DNA of 64,000 bases from an uncultured Vampirovibrio sp. (lineage in GTDB: Bacteria; Cyanobacteriota; Vampirovibrionia; Gastranaerophilales; Gastranaerophilaceae), in contig CAJTLG010000002.1 of the NCBI GenBank assembly GCA_910577395.1, positions 62,001 to 126,000 on the forward strand, read 5' to 3'. The notes under the pieces are model-generated. The model saw only the letters and a list, made by a program, of their open reading frames with translations. It searched no databases and was not told where the DNA came from. Below, piece by piece: positions 17,798 to 26,817 of this stretch (the stretch's first letter is position 1; every line of letters begins with the position of its first letter). The translations under genes were made by a program, and so were the position numbers.

Positions 17798-19082
17798 CCC
17801 TGAAGTTTTTATTTTATCAAACAGAAAAGAACTTTCCATTAAACATAAAAAACTTGTAGAGGCACTTTCTTGTGATGTAAAAATTTTTGCAAAACTTGAC
17901 GAAGCTATTTTTGCAATAAAAAATACCGAACCCGAAATAATAATTATTTCAGACACTATCAATGATATCTTGAGTGATTTTATAAGAAAAATAAGGGTTT
18001 TAACATATAATTACAGACCGGTTATAATTGCAATTTCAAAATCCGATGCAATTGATGACAAGCTTAACGCACTTGAAGCAGGCGCTGATGATTTTTTGGA
18101 TGAATCAATTCAATCAAAAGAATTCAGCGCAAGAATAAATGCACACATAAGAAGATATCTTGAAAATTCCACAAACCCGATAACAAATTTTATAGATAAT
18201 AAAATCACCATAAAAGCACTGAAACGCAATATTAAAAATGGCGACAAAAAAGCCGTTATGCTGATAAATATTTCAGGCATAAATTTTTATAAAGAAATAT
18301 ATGGTGAAATAGCCTATGAAAAGGTTTTGCAAACACTTGGCGCCATAATAAATTCAACCATGCAAAAAGAAGACACTGCAGGACACTATTCAAACAAAGA
18401 ATTTTTATTAATTACGCAATTTGCAAAAGCTGAAAAAATTGCAAAATTCTTAACCTTTGCATTTGACAGTGTACTTGAAAAATTTTATTCGGAATTTGAT
18501 TATAAAAATAATTTTATGCTCTATTCTTCAGAAAGCATACAGGAAAAAAAAATTCCTTTAATGAAACTTTCTGTTGCAATAATTGAAATTACTGATGATA
18601 AATTTGAAAATGAAAAACAGGCTTTAAGCCTGCTGTTTAATGTGCTTAAATTGTGCAAAACTTCAAAAAATTCATGCTATATGATAGACAGGCCAAAACT
18701 ATACGGAAAAGTTTCAAATATAAGCCCCAAAAATAGAGTAATGATAATGGAAGAAGACAGCGCACTAAATTGCCTGCTTGAAGTGACGTTAAAAATGCAG
18801 GGGCTTAAAACAAAAGTCTGCAGCGATTATAAAAATTTTAAAGATGAATTTATAAATTTTGAACCTGATATCCTGATACTGGATTATGGCAATGAACATA
18901 AAAAACAAGGGTTAACGGCGCTTAATCAAATAAAGGAACAACTAAATATCAAAACCCCTAAAATAATATTTTCAACCACAATTCAGGATAAAAAGAATAT
19001 TTTATCAATGGGTGCAGATTTATACTTGCCAAAACCTTATGATATCAATATCCTTTTAGATTGGGTAAAAAAACTTTTATAA
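17790..19082 (+). CDS. Response regulator with two receiver domains around a degenerate GGDEF-like domain
   Basis: ATG 17790 is chosen because a GGGGGTG site precedes it and receiver homology starts at once. The N-terminal receiver-like domain lacks the usual Lys-Pro (FLDES instead). The middle part (MLINISGINFYKEIYGEIAY) looks like a GGDEF fold without the GGDEF signature. The C-terminal receiver has DILILDYG and YLPKPYD and appears active. There is no DNA-binding domain. It probably works by protein contacts in a phosphorelay with the preceding kinase. Confidence 0.75.
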   Translation: MYNPEVFILSNRKELSIKHKKLVEALSCDVKIFAKLDEAIFAIKNTEPEIIIISDTINDILSDFIRKIRVLTYNYRPVIIAISKSDAIDDKLNALEAGADDFLDESIQSKEFSARINAHIRRYLENSTNPITNFIDNKITIKALKRNIKNGDKKAVMLINISGINFYKEIYGEIAYEKVLQTLGAIINSTMQKEDTAGHYSNKEFLLITQFAKAEKIAKFLTFAFDSVLEKFYSEFDYKNNFMLYSSESIQEKKIPLMKLSVAIIEITDDKFENEKQALSLLFNVLKLCKTSKNSCYMIDRPKLYGKVSNISPKNRVMIMEEDSALNCLLEVTLKMQGLKTKVCSDYKNFKDEFINFEPDILILDYGNEHKKQGLTALNQIKEQLNIKTPKIIFSTTIQDKKNILSMGADLYLPKPYDINILLDWVKKLL

Positions 19083-19085
19083 AAT

Positions 19086-19775
19086 CTATGAAAAGAAATG
19101 ACCGCGCTTTGAATCAAGTGTAATCGTATCAAAAGAATATAATGCCGCAGGACGCTTTGAACCGGTTTTTGAACACTCGTTTAAATCAATCAGCATATTT
19201 GTAGCAAGCATTTTCTTTCTGAAGTTTCTTTTATCCAAATCTTTTTTAAGAATAAGCTCGTATGATTTTTGTAATTCTGTAAGTGTAAATTTCTTTGGAA
19301 GCAGCTGAAATGCCACAGGACAAAGCTCTAAACGTTCGCGTGTCCTTTTAAGGCTGTATTCAATAATTTCTTTGTGGTCAAATGCCAAAGGCGGCAGATT
19401 TTCAACAGAATGCCATTCAATCTCTGCAACCTGTGATTCATCCATAATTTTTACATCAATATCTTCCGCGCGAAGCAGCGCAAAATACGCACAGGTGATA
19501 ACCCTGGTATTCGGGTAACGGAGCGGGTCGCCAAAGGTATATAACTGTTCTAAGTAAATATTTTGTACGTTGGTTTTTTCTTTTAATACACGAAGTGCCG
19601 CATCGTCAAGGTTTTCGGATAATCTTATAAAACCTCCGGGTATTGCCCACCTGCCCCTGAAAGGTTCATTAGCCCTTTTTAACAAAAGCACCTTAAGAGT
19701 ATTTTTTACAATGGTTAAAATCACAACATCGACTGTGACTTCGTGGGTTTTTGTTTCTGTAAAAGTTTTAGCCAT
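19086..19775 (-). CDS. NrtR-like transcriptional regulator (Nudix domain plus winged helix)
   Basis: 229 aa with an N-terminal Nudix domain (WAIPGGFIRLSENLDDAALR) and a C-terminal winged helix (FTLTELQKSYELIL). This is the architecture of NrtR-family repressors of NAD metabolism. The Nudix box is altered: the usual RELxEE is RVLKEK, lacking key metal-binding glutamates, so ligand sensing is more likely than hydrolysis. No NAD gene is adjacent, so the target is unknown. It converges with the response regulator gene. Confidence 0.8.
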   Translation of the reverse strand: MAKTFTETKTHEVTVDVVILTIVKNTLKVLLLKRANEPFRGRWAIPGGFIRLSENLDDAALRVLKEKTNVQNIYLEQLYTFGDPLRYPNTRVITCAYFALLRAEDIDVKIMDESQVAEIEWHSVENLPPLAFDHKEIIEYSLKRTRERLELCPVAFQLLPKKFTLTELQKSYELILKKDLDKRNFRKKMLATNMLIDLNECSKTGSKRPAALYSFDTITLDSKRGHFFS

Positions 19776-19869
19776 AAATCTCTAAAATAAACTCTTTCTT
19801 TAGGTATAAAAGACCATTTACAGCTATAATATAAAAAACAAACTTTCGTTTCAAGTTTTATAAGTTTTA

Positions 19870-21792
19870 TTAATCAAGCACTCTGCCATTAAAGGCCTCT
19901 AACATTTCTTTTGTTTTGCGGCCATAATTTACAGAAGAGTCGGCCTCCTTGTTTTCGGCAGGCTTTTCTTCCGTCGGCGATTCCGGTTTGGGTACCGATT
20001 GCACCTGATTTTTAACCGGCTCAAAATTTTCTTCTCCGGGAAGTTCTTTTACATAATTAGGTTTTTGCGGAGTTTGAATTTTGGCATTTAATTTAACATC
20101 CATCACCTTAACATTTTCGGTAATAAGTATAAATTCCGCCGTATAATCTTCACCAAGAACATCTTTTAAGGCTTTTGAAAGATGTTTAAATTTTGATTCG
20201 GATTTTGCCTGATTTATAGCATTTTCATTCACAAACCCAAGTGTCACTTTCTTGTTTTCAACACTTACAAGCTTGCCGACACCTGAATAGAAAAACTTTG
20301 CAGGAACAGATTCAACTGCATTTAAAACATTAGCCCACGCAGATGCAGGGTCAAGCCCGGCATTTGAATTAAGACTAGTTTTATTAACTGCATTTTCTGC
20401 AAAATTAGGCTCAACAGTTGGTACATCAGGCATTTTAATCTCTTGCGGCGAAGTATCAACTATTTCAAACTCCGCTTGCTGATTAACTTCAGAAACAACA
20501 GGCTCTGTTGGCACATTGGGCATTTCGGGTATTTCTATCTCTTTTAACACATCTTTTACAATGCTGTTTTCAGGTTCAGAATTTACGGACTGCAGCTTAT
20601 GTGTTTCGGATTGTACAGACCTAACCGCATCAGGCATGGTTTTTATCTGTACATCAGACACAACGGATCTTTGTGCCGGCATGGCAATATGTGCATTTTC
20701 CTTGCAAAGGTTTATCACCATAAGCTCTGCCCAAAGATAAGGATTGGTTGTGAAACGAATTTCTTTATAATATTCGATAACCTTTTCTAAAATATTAAAA
20801 ATTGAAACTTTATCAAAACCTGCAGCTTTAATTTTTTCAATATCATTAGAATTAAAATTGGTAAATTTTAACGTATTTTTATCATCTGCAGAAGACATTG
20901 CAAAAACAAGATTTCTTAGAAATTCAATAAAGTTTTCACAAAAATTCTTCGGCTCTAAACCTTTGTTATATACTTCATTAAGGCTAAAAATCGCATCCTG
21001 CACATCTTTTGAGATTATTTTATTTAAAAAATTAAACGCAACATCAAATGTCACTTTGCCAAGCAGGCTTTCAATATCTTCTTTTGTAATCTCTTCCCTT
21101 GCGCCTAAAATGCTCACCTGGTCAAGCAAAGCAAGCGAATCCCTTAACCCCCCTGATACATTTTTTGCAATTGTAAAAAGTGCATCATTTGTTATTTTTA
21201 TATTTTCTATATCAGAAATTTCTCTTAAGCGCTTAGTAATATCCTCTGTTGTAATACGCCTTAAATCAAACCTTTGGCACCTTGATACTATTGTTTCTAT
21301 AACCTTATGCGGCTCGGTAGTTGCAAGGATAAAAATAACATTAGCGGGCGGTTCTTCAAAAGTCTTCAAAAGTGCATTAAATGCCTCGTTTGAAAGCATA
21401 TGAACTTCATCTATAATAAATATTTTATATTTGCCGTTCATCGGCGCATACTGGGTTTGCGCAATTAATTCCTTTGCATCATCAATCCCCCTGTTTGTGG
21501 CAGCATCTATCTCTATAACATCAAGCCCTGATGCATTTGTTATATCAAGACAGCTCGGGCATTTTTGGCAAGGCTCCAATGTCGGGCCGTTTACACAATT
21601 TAGTGACTTTGCAAAAATCCTTGCACAGGATGTTTTCCCGGTCCCTCTCGGGCCTGCAAAAAGATAAGCGTTTGCAATTCTGTTTAATTCAATAGCATTT
21701 GAAAGTGCCTTAACAAGGCTTTCTTGCCCTACCACATCTTTAAAAGACTGCGGACGGTATTTTCTAAATAACGGCAAATATTTTTCACTCAT
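19870..21792 (-). CDS. dnaX: DNA polymerase III subunit gamma/tau
   Basis: 640 aa starting at MSEKYLPLFRKYRPQSF; an upstream in-frame start at 21855 would overlap the divergent gene and adds no homology. Walker A is GPRGTGKTSCARI. Zinc cysteines are in CVNG and PCQKCPSC, Walker B in IDEVHMLS, and sensor 1 in LATTEPHKV. After the clamp-loader ATPase comes a Pro/Glu/Val-rich linker (residues about 380-480) and a tau-like C-terminal domain. It loads the sliding clamp. Confidence 0.95.
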   Translation of the reverse strand: MSEKYLPLFRKYRPQSFKDVVGQESLVKALSNAIELNRIANAYLFAGPRGTGKTSCARIFAKSLNCVNGPTLEPCQKCPSCLDITNASGLDVIEIDAATNRGIDDAKELIAQTQYAPMNGKYKIFIIDEVHMLSNEAFNALLKTFEEPPANVIFILATTEPHKVIETIVSRCQRFDLRRITTEDITKRLREISDIENIKITNDALFTIAKNVSGGLRDSLALLDQVSILGAREEITKEDIESLLGKVTFDVAFNFLNKIISKDVQDAIFSLNEVYNKGLEPKNFCENFIEFLRNLVFAMSSADDKNTLKFTNFNSNDIEKIKAAGFDKVSIFNILEKVIEYYKEIRFTTNPYLWAELMVINLCKENAHIAMPAQRSVVSDVQIKTMPDAVRSVQSETHKLQSVNSEPENSIVKDVLKEIEIPEMPNVPTEPVVSEVNQQAEFEIVDTSPQEIKMPDVPTVEPNFAENAVNKTSLNSNAGLDPASAWANVLNAVESVPAKFFYSGVGKLVSVENKKVTLGFVNENAINQAKSESKFKHLSKALKDVLGEDYTAEFILITENVKVMDVKLNAKIQTPQKPNYVKELPGEENFEPVKNQVQSVPKPESPTEEKPAENKEADSSVNYGRKTKEMLEAFNGRVLD

Positions 21793-21820
21793 AAAGACAT
21801 TATATGATAAAATAAGTTTT

Positions 21821-22633
21821 ATGGAAAATATTGGAATTATAGCACCTGCGGGCAATATAGAAGATATTGAAAAATTGTCTTATATAAAATCCGTTTTAGA
21901 AAATTTTGGCATGAAAGTTAAAATATTCCCGGGCTGCTATAAAAACCTTAGGTACATGGCAGGGAATGACAATACACGCCTCAATGATTTGCACAATGCC
22001 TTTCTTGACCATGAAATTGATACCATTATTGCAGCAAGGGGCGGATACGGTACATTAAGACTGCTTGATAAGATTGATTATAATATTATTAAAAACAATC
22101 CTAAAAAAATTATCGGAAGCTCTGACATAACGGCACTTTTAATATCAATATATAAACACACAAATCAAATAACATATCACGCCAAAATGGCCATAAACGG
22201 CATACCCCAAATGAATAAGGCAGAATTCGAAAATTACAAAAATGCTATTGAAAATAATGCCTACACCATGCCGGACTTTACCCGAAATATACAAAAAAAT
22301 ACAATTTTATGGGGCGGCAACCTTGCAACAATTGTATCAATGTTTGGTGCACCCGCTGAAACATACGTACCTGATAAGGACATAACATTATTTATTGAAG
22401 ATATTAATGAACCGGATTATAAAATAGACAAAATGCTGACACAAATCTTAAGAAATAAGCCGCTAAGCAGCAAAATTAAAGGTGTAATCTTTGGGGAATT
22501 CATGGGTGCCGGCAAATATTTAGATGAAATATTAAAGGAATTTGCAGCCACGGTCAATATTCCATACGCATATGACCCTAAAATCACCCACGGAAAAGAC
22601 AACACGGTTGTCCCAATCGGACTTGGGGTTTAA
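21821..22633 (+). CDS. LD-carboxypeptidase (peptidase S66)
   Basis: 270 aa, the usual length. The nucleophile Ser is in IIGSSDIT, after the conserved AARGGYGTLRLLD. The catalytic Glu is in FIEDINEPDYKIDKML and the His in KITHGKDNTVVPIG. It removes the terminal D-Ala from murein tetrapeptides during cell-wall recycling in the cytoplasm. It is transcribed divergently from dnaX with only 28 bases between them. Confidence 0.9.
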   Translation: MENIGIIAPAGNIEDIEKLSYIKSVLENFGMKVKIFPGCYKNLRYMAGNDNTRLNDLHNAFLDHEIDTIIAARGGYGTLRLLDKIDYNIIKNNPKKIIGSSDITALLISIYKHTNQITYHAKMAINGIPQMNKAEFENYKNAIENNAYTMPDFTRNIQKNTILWGGNLATIVSMFGAPAETYVPDKDITLFIEDINEPDYKIDKMLTQILRNKPLSSKIKGVIFGEFMGAGKYLDEILKEFAATVNIPYAYDPKITHGKDNTVVPIGLGV

Positions 22634-22723
22634 CAAAACATTTAAAAATTACTATTAATTATTACGAAATTATTTTTATGGTACAATTTCTCCATAAAAT
22701 ACATTATTATGGAGAAAAATTTT

Positions 22724-24112
22724 ATGAACAGTTCTTGCACTCTTGATAGCCCGCAAACAAAATCTGAATATTTAAATGATGTTATAAGTAAAACAATGGC
22801 TAAAAACCCTAATGAGCCTGAATTTTTACAGGCAGTAAAAGAAGTCTTATCTTCCCTTGAGCCTGTTGTTTTAAAACATGAAACAGAATACAAAGATTTA
22901 GCCCTGCTTGAAAGAGTGGTTGAACCGGAAAGAATAATTACCTTTAGAGTCCCCTGGATTGACGATAATGGTAAAGCAAGAGTAAACAGAGGGTTTAGGG
23001 TTCAATTTAACGGAACACTCGGGCCATACAAGGGCGGATTAAGATTTCACCCGACCGTAAATCAAAGCATTATGAAATTTTTAGGCTTTGAACAAATATT
23101 TAAAAACGCCCTTACCTGCCTGCCTATTGGCGGCGGCAAAGGCGGCAGCGATTTTGACCCCAAGGGAAAATCTGATAATGAAATTATGCGTTTTTGCCAA
23201 AGTTTTATGACAGAACTTCAAAAACATATAGGCCAGGATGTTGATGTTCCGGCAGGCGACATTGGCGTTGGCGCAAGAGAAATAGGTTTCCTGTTCGGTC
23301 AATACAGACGTATTAAAAATAATTATGAAGCAGGCGTGCTTACAGGTAAGGGGCTTGATTACGGCGGCTCTTTAGCAAGAAAAGAGGCTACAGGCTACGG
23401 TTTAATCTATTTTATGAGAGAAATGCTTGCAGCAAACGGTCTTAACCTTAGCGGCAACACTGTCATTATCTCAGGCTCCGGCAATGTTGCAATTTATGCA
23501 GCCGAAAAAGCTTTAAGCTATGGCGCAAAGGTCGTAGCAATGAGCGATTCTAACGGATGCATCTATGATAAAGACGGCATAAAACTTGATATTATAAAAG
23601 AATTAAAAGAAGTGAAACGTGCAAGAATTAAAGAATATCTAAACCATTGCCCGAATGCCGAATACAAAGAAAACAACGGTGAAATTCCTGCCGTATACAC
23701 AATTAAAGCTGATATTGTACTTCCTTGTGCAACACAGAATGACATAACACTTGCGGGTGCAAAAGCACTGGTTGAAAACGGTGCAAAAGCTGTTGGTGAA
23801 GGTGCTAATATGCCGTGCACAAATGAAGCAATAGAGTATTTCCTTAAAAACAATGTACTTGTTGCCCCAGGTAAAGCTGCAAATGCAGGCGGCGTTGCAA
23901 CATCAGCACTTGAAATGTGCCAAAATTCTATGAGATATTTCTGGAGCTTTGATGAAGTGGATAAAAAACTTGACGGCATTATGACAAACATTTTTGCTGA
24001 AACCAAAAAAGCCGCAGAAGTATACGGTCTTGGCAACAATTATGTTGCAGGCGCAAATATAGCAGCATTCAGAAAAATTGCAAAAGCTATGAAATCACAA
24101 GGGCTGATATAA
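22724..24112 (+). CDS. gdhA: Glutamate dehydrogenase, NADP type
   Basis: ATG 22724 is preferred because a GGAGAAAA site at 22711-22718 precedes it; ATG 22709 is an alternative adding five residues. FRVPWIDDNGKARVNRGFRV, GPYKGGLRFHP (catalytic Lys), PIGGGKGGSDFDPKGK and a C-terminal Rossmann domain (ISGSGNVAIYA) identify hexameric class I GDH. It makes glutamate from 2-oxoglutarate and ammonium. It stands as a single gene. Confidence 0.95.
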   Translation: MNSSCTLDSPQTKSEYLNDVISKTMAKNPNEPEFLQAVKEVLSSLEPVVLKHETEYKDLALLERVVEPERIITFRVPWIDDNGKARVNRGFRVQFNGTLGPYKGGLRFHPTVNQSIMKFLGFEQIFKNALTCLPIGGGKGGSDFDPKGKSDNEIMRFCQSFMTELQKHIGQDVDVPAGDIGVGAREIGFLFGQYRRIKNNYEAGVLTGKGLDYGGSLARKEATGYGLIYFMREMLAANGLNLSGNTVIISGSGNVAIYAAEKALSYGAKVVAMSDSNGCIYDKDGIKLDIIKELKEVKRARIKEYLNHCPNAEYKENNGEIPAVYTIKADIVLPCATQNDITLAGAKALVENGAKAVGEGANMPCTNEAIEYFLKNNVLVAPGKAANAGGVATSALEMCQNSMRYFWSFDEVDKKLDGIMTNIFAETKKAAEVYGLGNNYVAGANIAAFRKIAKAMKSQGLI

Positions 24113-24127
24113 TACAGACCCTTGTGT

Positions 24128-24913
24128 TTAAATCCCGTCTGCGATACTACTTGGATGCTTAGATTCAAGCAATTTTAAAATAGCATCTGTTTTTGCCTTT
24201 TCTTTTATACATTCATATAATACCTCTGGGGCAATCTTATCTGCTTGCAGATATAAAGAAACATTAACATCGTATGTGTTTTTGTATAATTTTAGCCTGT
24301 TTTTTAAACCTTCTTTAGGATACTCTCTTAAATCGTTGCATATACGGGAAAAAACCTCTGCATATTCTTGCTCTGCCGCTTTTTTAACAAGTTGCTTTTG
24401 TTTTTCAATAACATTTTGCGCCCTAAGGGCGGTTTTTGCACTCTTTGATTTTTTACCTAATATGTTATTCACGCTGCGCATTAAAACCGATGAAACACGG
24501 GAACAGGAAACTGCAGCATCAGCCTCCCCTTTAAGGGCCACCATATCAAGATATTTATCAAAATTTATCTCACCGCTTTCGGCAAATTTTTGCATCTTCT
24601 CCTTTTGGATTTTGTCAAATCTTTCTACCCTGCCCTCTAAATCATCCATAGAAAGATTATTTTCGTTAAACTCAGCAACACCTGCATTATATGCGGCATT
24701 ATACACTTTTGTGTACGCTTGCATAAATACATTCATATGCTCTGGTATTTCCGTATTTGTTTCGCTTGCCCCAAAAGCCGGCCCAACCTTATAAAAGGTA
24801 TCATAAAAAGGGTTACCGGCCTTTATGGTATTATCTGCAGCAACACTGTTAGAACCTTTTGACGGCTTAATTGCACCGGAATTTATATAAAAATTTATCG
24901 AATTAACTTTCAT
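24128..24913 (-). CDS. Orphan helical protein (261 aa)
   Basis: Starts at ATG 24913. The N-terminal 65 residues are low-complexity (MKVNSINFYINSGAIKPS) and contain GPAFGASE. The rest is helical and charged, with LMRSVNNILGKKSKSAKTAL and a lysine-rich C terminus. There is no signal peptide or known domain. Composition and N-terminal style match the other orphan proteins here, suggesting a lineage-specific family. Confidence 0.65.
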   Translation of the reverse strand: MKVNSINFYINSGAIKPSKGSNSVAADNTIKAGNPFYDTFYKVGPAFGASETNTEIPEHMNVFMQAYTKVYNAAYNAGVAEFNENNLSMDDLEGRVERFDKIQKEKMQKFAESGEINFDKYLDMVALKGEADAAVSCSRVSSVLMRSVNNILGKKSKSAKTALRAQNVIEKQKQLVKKAAEQEYAEVFSRICNDLREYPKEGLKNRLKLYKNTYDVNVSLYLQADKIAPEVLYECIKEKAKTDAILKLLESKHPSSIADGI

Positions 24914-25033
24914 TATCCAATACCAATAACTATCCGAGGAACAAAATTATATAAAAAAATATTCTAAAAGTGAAGTAAAGTTTTTTTTATGCTATATTTG
25001 ACACGTAAAAAATTATATGAGGCATTAACAAAT

Positions 25034-26014
25034 ATGAAACTAGGAATTTTAGGATACGGAAATTTAGGCAGAGGCGTTGAAGCAGCGGTTTTACAAAACC
25101 CTGATATAGAGCTTTCAGCGGTTTTTACAAGAAGAAACCCCGAGAGCCTGAATATTGCATCAAAAACAGCAAAAGTATTAAATATATCGGAAATTGAAAA
25201 CTGGAAAGATAAAATTGATGTTTTAATACTTTGCGGCGGGAGCGCAACGGATTTACCGGTTCAAACCCCGAAATATGCTAAAATGTTTAATGTTGTAGAC
25301 AGTTTTGATACCCATGCTAAAATCCCCGAACACTTTGCAAACGTTGATAAGGCGGCAAAAGAAGGCGGCAAAATAGGGATAATATCCGTAGGGTGGGACC
25401 CTGGGATGTTTTCTTTAAACAGAATGTATGCTAATGCAATTTTGCCTGACGGAAACGACTATACTTTCTGGGGCAAAGGCGTAAGCCAAGGGCATTCAGA
25501 TGCAATCAGAAGAATTGAAGGCGTAAAGGATGCTAAACAATACACAATCCCGACAGATGCAGCCCTGGAAGCTGTGAAATCAGGTAAAAACCCTGAACTT
25601 TCCACCCGTGAAAAACACACCCGTGAATGTTTTGTAGTTTTAAAAGAAGGTGCAGACCCTAAAAAGGTGGAGGCTGAAATTGTTAATATGCCAAACTATT
25701 TTGCAGACTATGATACAACGGTACATTTTATAACAGAAGAAGAATTAAAGAAAAACCATTCGGGCATTCCGCACGGCGGTTTCGTATTCAGAAGCGGAAA
25801 AACCGGATTAAATAAAGAAAATAATCATATTATAGAATACAACCTGAAACTTGATTCTAACCCTGAATTTACATCAAGTGTGCTTATAGCTTATGCAAGG
25901 GCAGCTTACAAAATGTCAAAAGAAGGACAAACAGGTTGCAAAACAGTATTTGATATAGCACCTGCGTACCTCAGTCCAAAATCAGGCGAAGAATTAAGAA
26001 AAATGATGCTGTAA
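25034..26014 (+). CDS. ddh: meso-diaminopimelate D-dehydrogenase
   Basis: ATG 25034 is chosen over 24989 because the Rossmann motif (LGILGYGNLGRGVEAAV) begins there; the protein is 326 aa. DVLILCGGSATDLPVQTP and VGWDPGMFSLNR are family signatures of NADPH-dependent Ddh, which makes meso-DAP in one step from tetrahydrodipicolinate for lysine and peptidoglycan. It ends before a strong hairpin terminator. Confidence 0.92.
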   Translation: MKLGILGYGNLGRGVEAAVLQNPDIELSAVFTRRNPESLNIASKTAKVLNISEIENWKDKIDVLILCGGSATDLPVQTPKYAKMFNVVDSFDTHAKIPEHFANVDKAAKEGGKIGIISVGWDPGMFSLNRMYANAILPDGNDYTFWGKGVSQGHSDAIRRIEGVKDAKQYTIPTDAALEAVKSGKNPELSTREKHTRECFVVLKEGADPKKVEAEIVNMPNYFADYDTTVHFITEEELKKNHSGIPHGGFVFRSGKTGLNKENNHIIEYNLKLDSNPEFTSSVLIAYARAAYKMSKEGQTGCKTVFDIAPAYLSPKSGEELRKMML

Positions 26015-26024
26015 CACTATTATG

Positions 26025-26057
26025 CAGTTAAACCCCCGTATTTTGGGGGTTTAACTG
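26025..26057 (+). terminator. Terminator hairpin after ddh
   Basis: A 13-bp perfect stem CAGTTAAACCCCC/GGGGGTTTAACTG with a 7-base loop lies ten bases after the ddh stop. No T-run follows directly, so efficiency is uncertain; it may act on both strands. Confidence 0.7.
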
Positions 26058-26134
26058 TAAGTAATAAAGTTTTTTAGATAAAATTCCAGCTCTACATATA
26101 AGCATCAAATAAACTGTCTGCAGCACCTTTTTCT

Positions 26135-26527
26135 TCAATCGATTTTTTTTGTTACATTATTAAATTTATTCATAAAGTTGGTGCTAAGTTGTTCCACCTT
26201 CTCAGGTATAGTGAATTCGTTAAACATTTGCCAACTGCATATTTTATCCACCTTTTTTGTACCTGACGAATCCTTTATTTCATGGTCTAACGCTTTTGTT
26301 TCTTCATCTGTTAAATCCATAGAAAGCTCTATATAATTTCTCAAGCCGTCTTCTTCATATACTTTAAAATACACATCTCTGTCGCCGGTTCCTTTATTAA
26401 TTTGCTCAAATGCATCCTTAACAACTTTAAAAGCCTGTGGTTTTTCTGCAAGTGTACGTTTAAATTTTTCAAGTTCGGGGGTTACAACAATATGCAATGC
26501 GCCGAAACTCACGGGTGAAATATTCAT
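26135..26527 (-). CDS. Orphan protein with N-terminal SFGA tag (130 aa)
   Basis: Starts at ATG 26527 behind GAAAGAGGTAATTC on the minus strand. It opens with MNISPVSFGALHIV. The remainder is a charged alpha/beta protein (DVYFKVYEEDGLRNYIELS) with no known domain. The N-terminal VSFGA tag is shared in style with other orphan proteins in this window. Function unknown. Confidence 0.65.
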   Translation of the reverse strand: MNISPVSFGALHIVVTPELEKFKRTLAEKPQAFKVVKDAFEQINKGTGDRDVYFKVYEEDGLRNYIELSMDLTDEETKALDHEIKDSSGTKKVDKICSWQMFNEFTIPEKVEQLSTNFMNKFNNVTKKID

Positions 26528-26681
26528 TGAATTACCTCTTTCATATTATTGACATATACGATAAAACCGCTAAATTCCATTTTTAACTAAAAGTATCGAC
26601 AAATTTAACAAAAGCCCATATGCAAACATATAGAGGTACTTTGTCATTTGTAGCAAAAACTCTGACGAAATATAATATTTG

Positions 26682-26694
26682 CTCTATCCAACTG
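26682..26694 (+). repeat. 13-base inverted copy of the tRNA-Arg D arm
   Basis: CTCTATCCAACTG is the exact reverse complement of 26733-26745 in the tRNA-Arg D arm, 27 bases before the tRNA. A TATAAA at 26707-26712 suggests transcription starts after it, so the copy would lie in the promoter region. Confidence 0.6.
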
Positions 26695-26720
26695 TTTTAG
26701 GTACACTATAAATATCGTTT

Positions 26721-26794
26721 GTGCCTGTAGCTCAGTTGGATAGAGTGTTGGTCTCCGAAGCCGAAGGTCGCGTGTTCGAATCACGTCAGGCACA
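26721..26794 (+). tRNA. tRNA-Arg (CCG anticodon)
   Basis: Acceptor GTGCCTG/CAGGCAC is perfect, the D arm is GCTCAGTTGGATAGAGT, the anticodon loop is CTCCGAA and the T loop TTCGAAT. The discriminator is A. CCA is not encoded and a T-run follows. The rmuC start is 23 bases downstream. Confidence 0.93.
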
Positions 26795-26817
26795 TTTTTT
26801 AAATGCAGGGAGGTTTT

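Noticed and set aside
20858..21403. 181-codon plus-strand frame inside dnaX
   Set aside because: dnaX is unambiguous on the minus strand; the frame has no recognisable domain.
23563..24039. 158-codon minus-strand frame inside gdhA
   Set aside because: Shadow of a clearly conserved gene.
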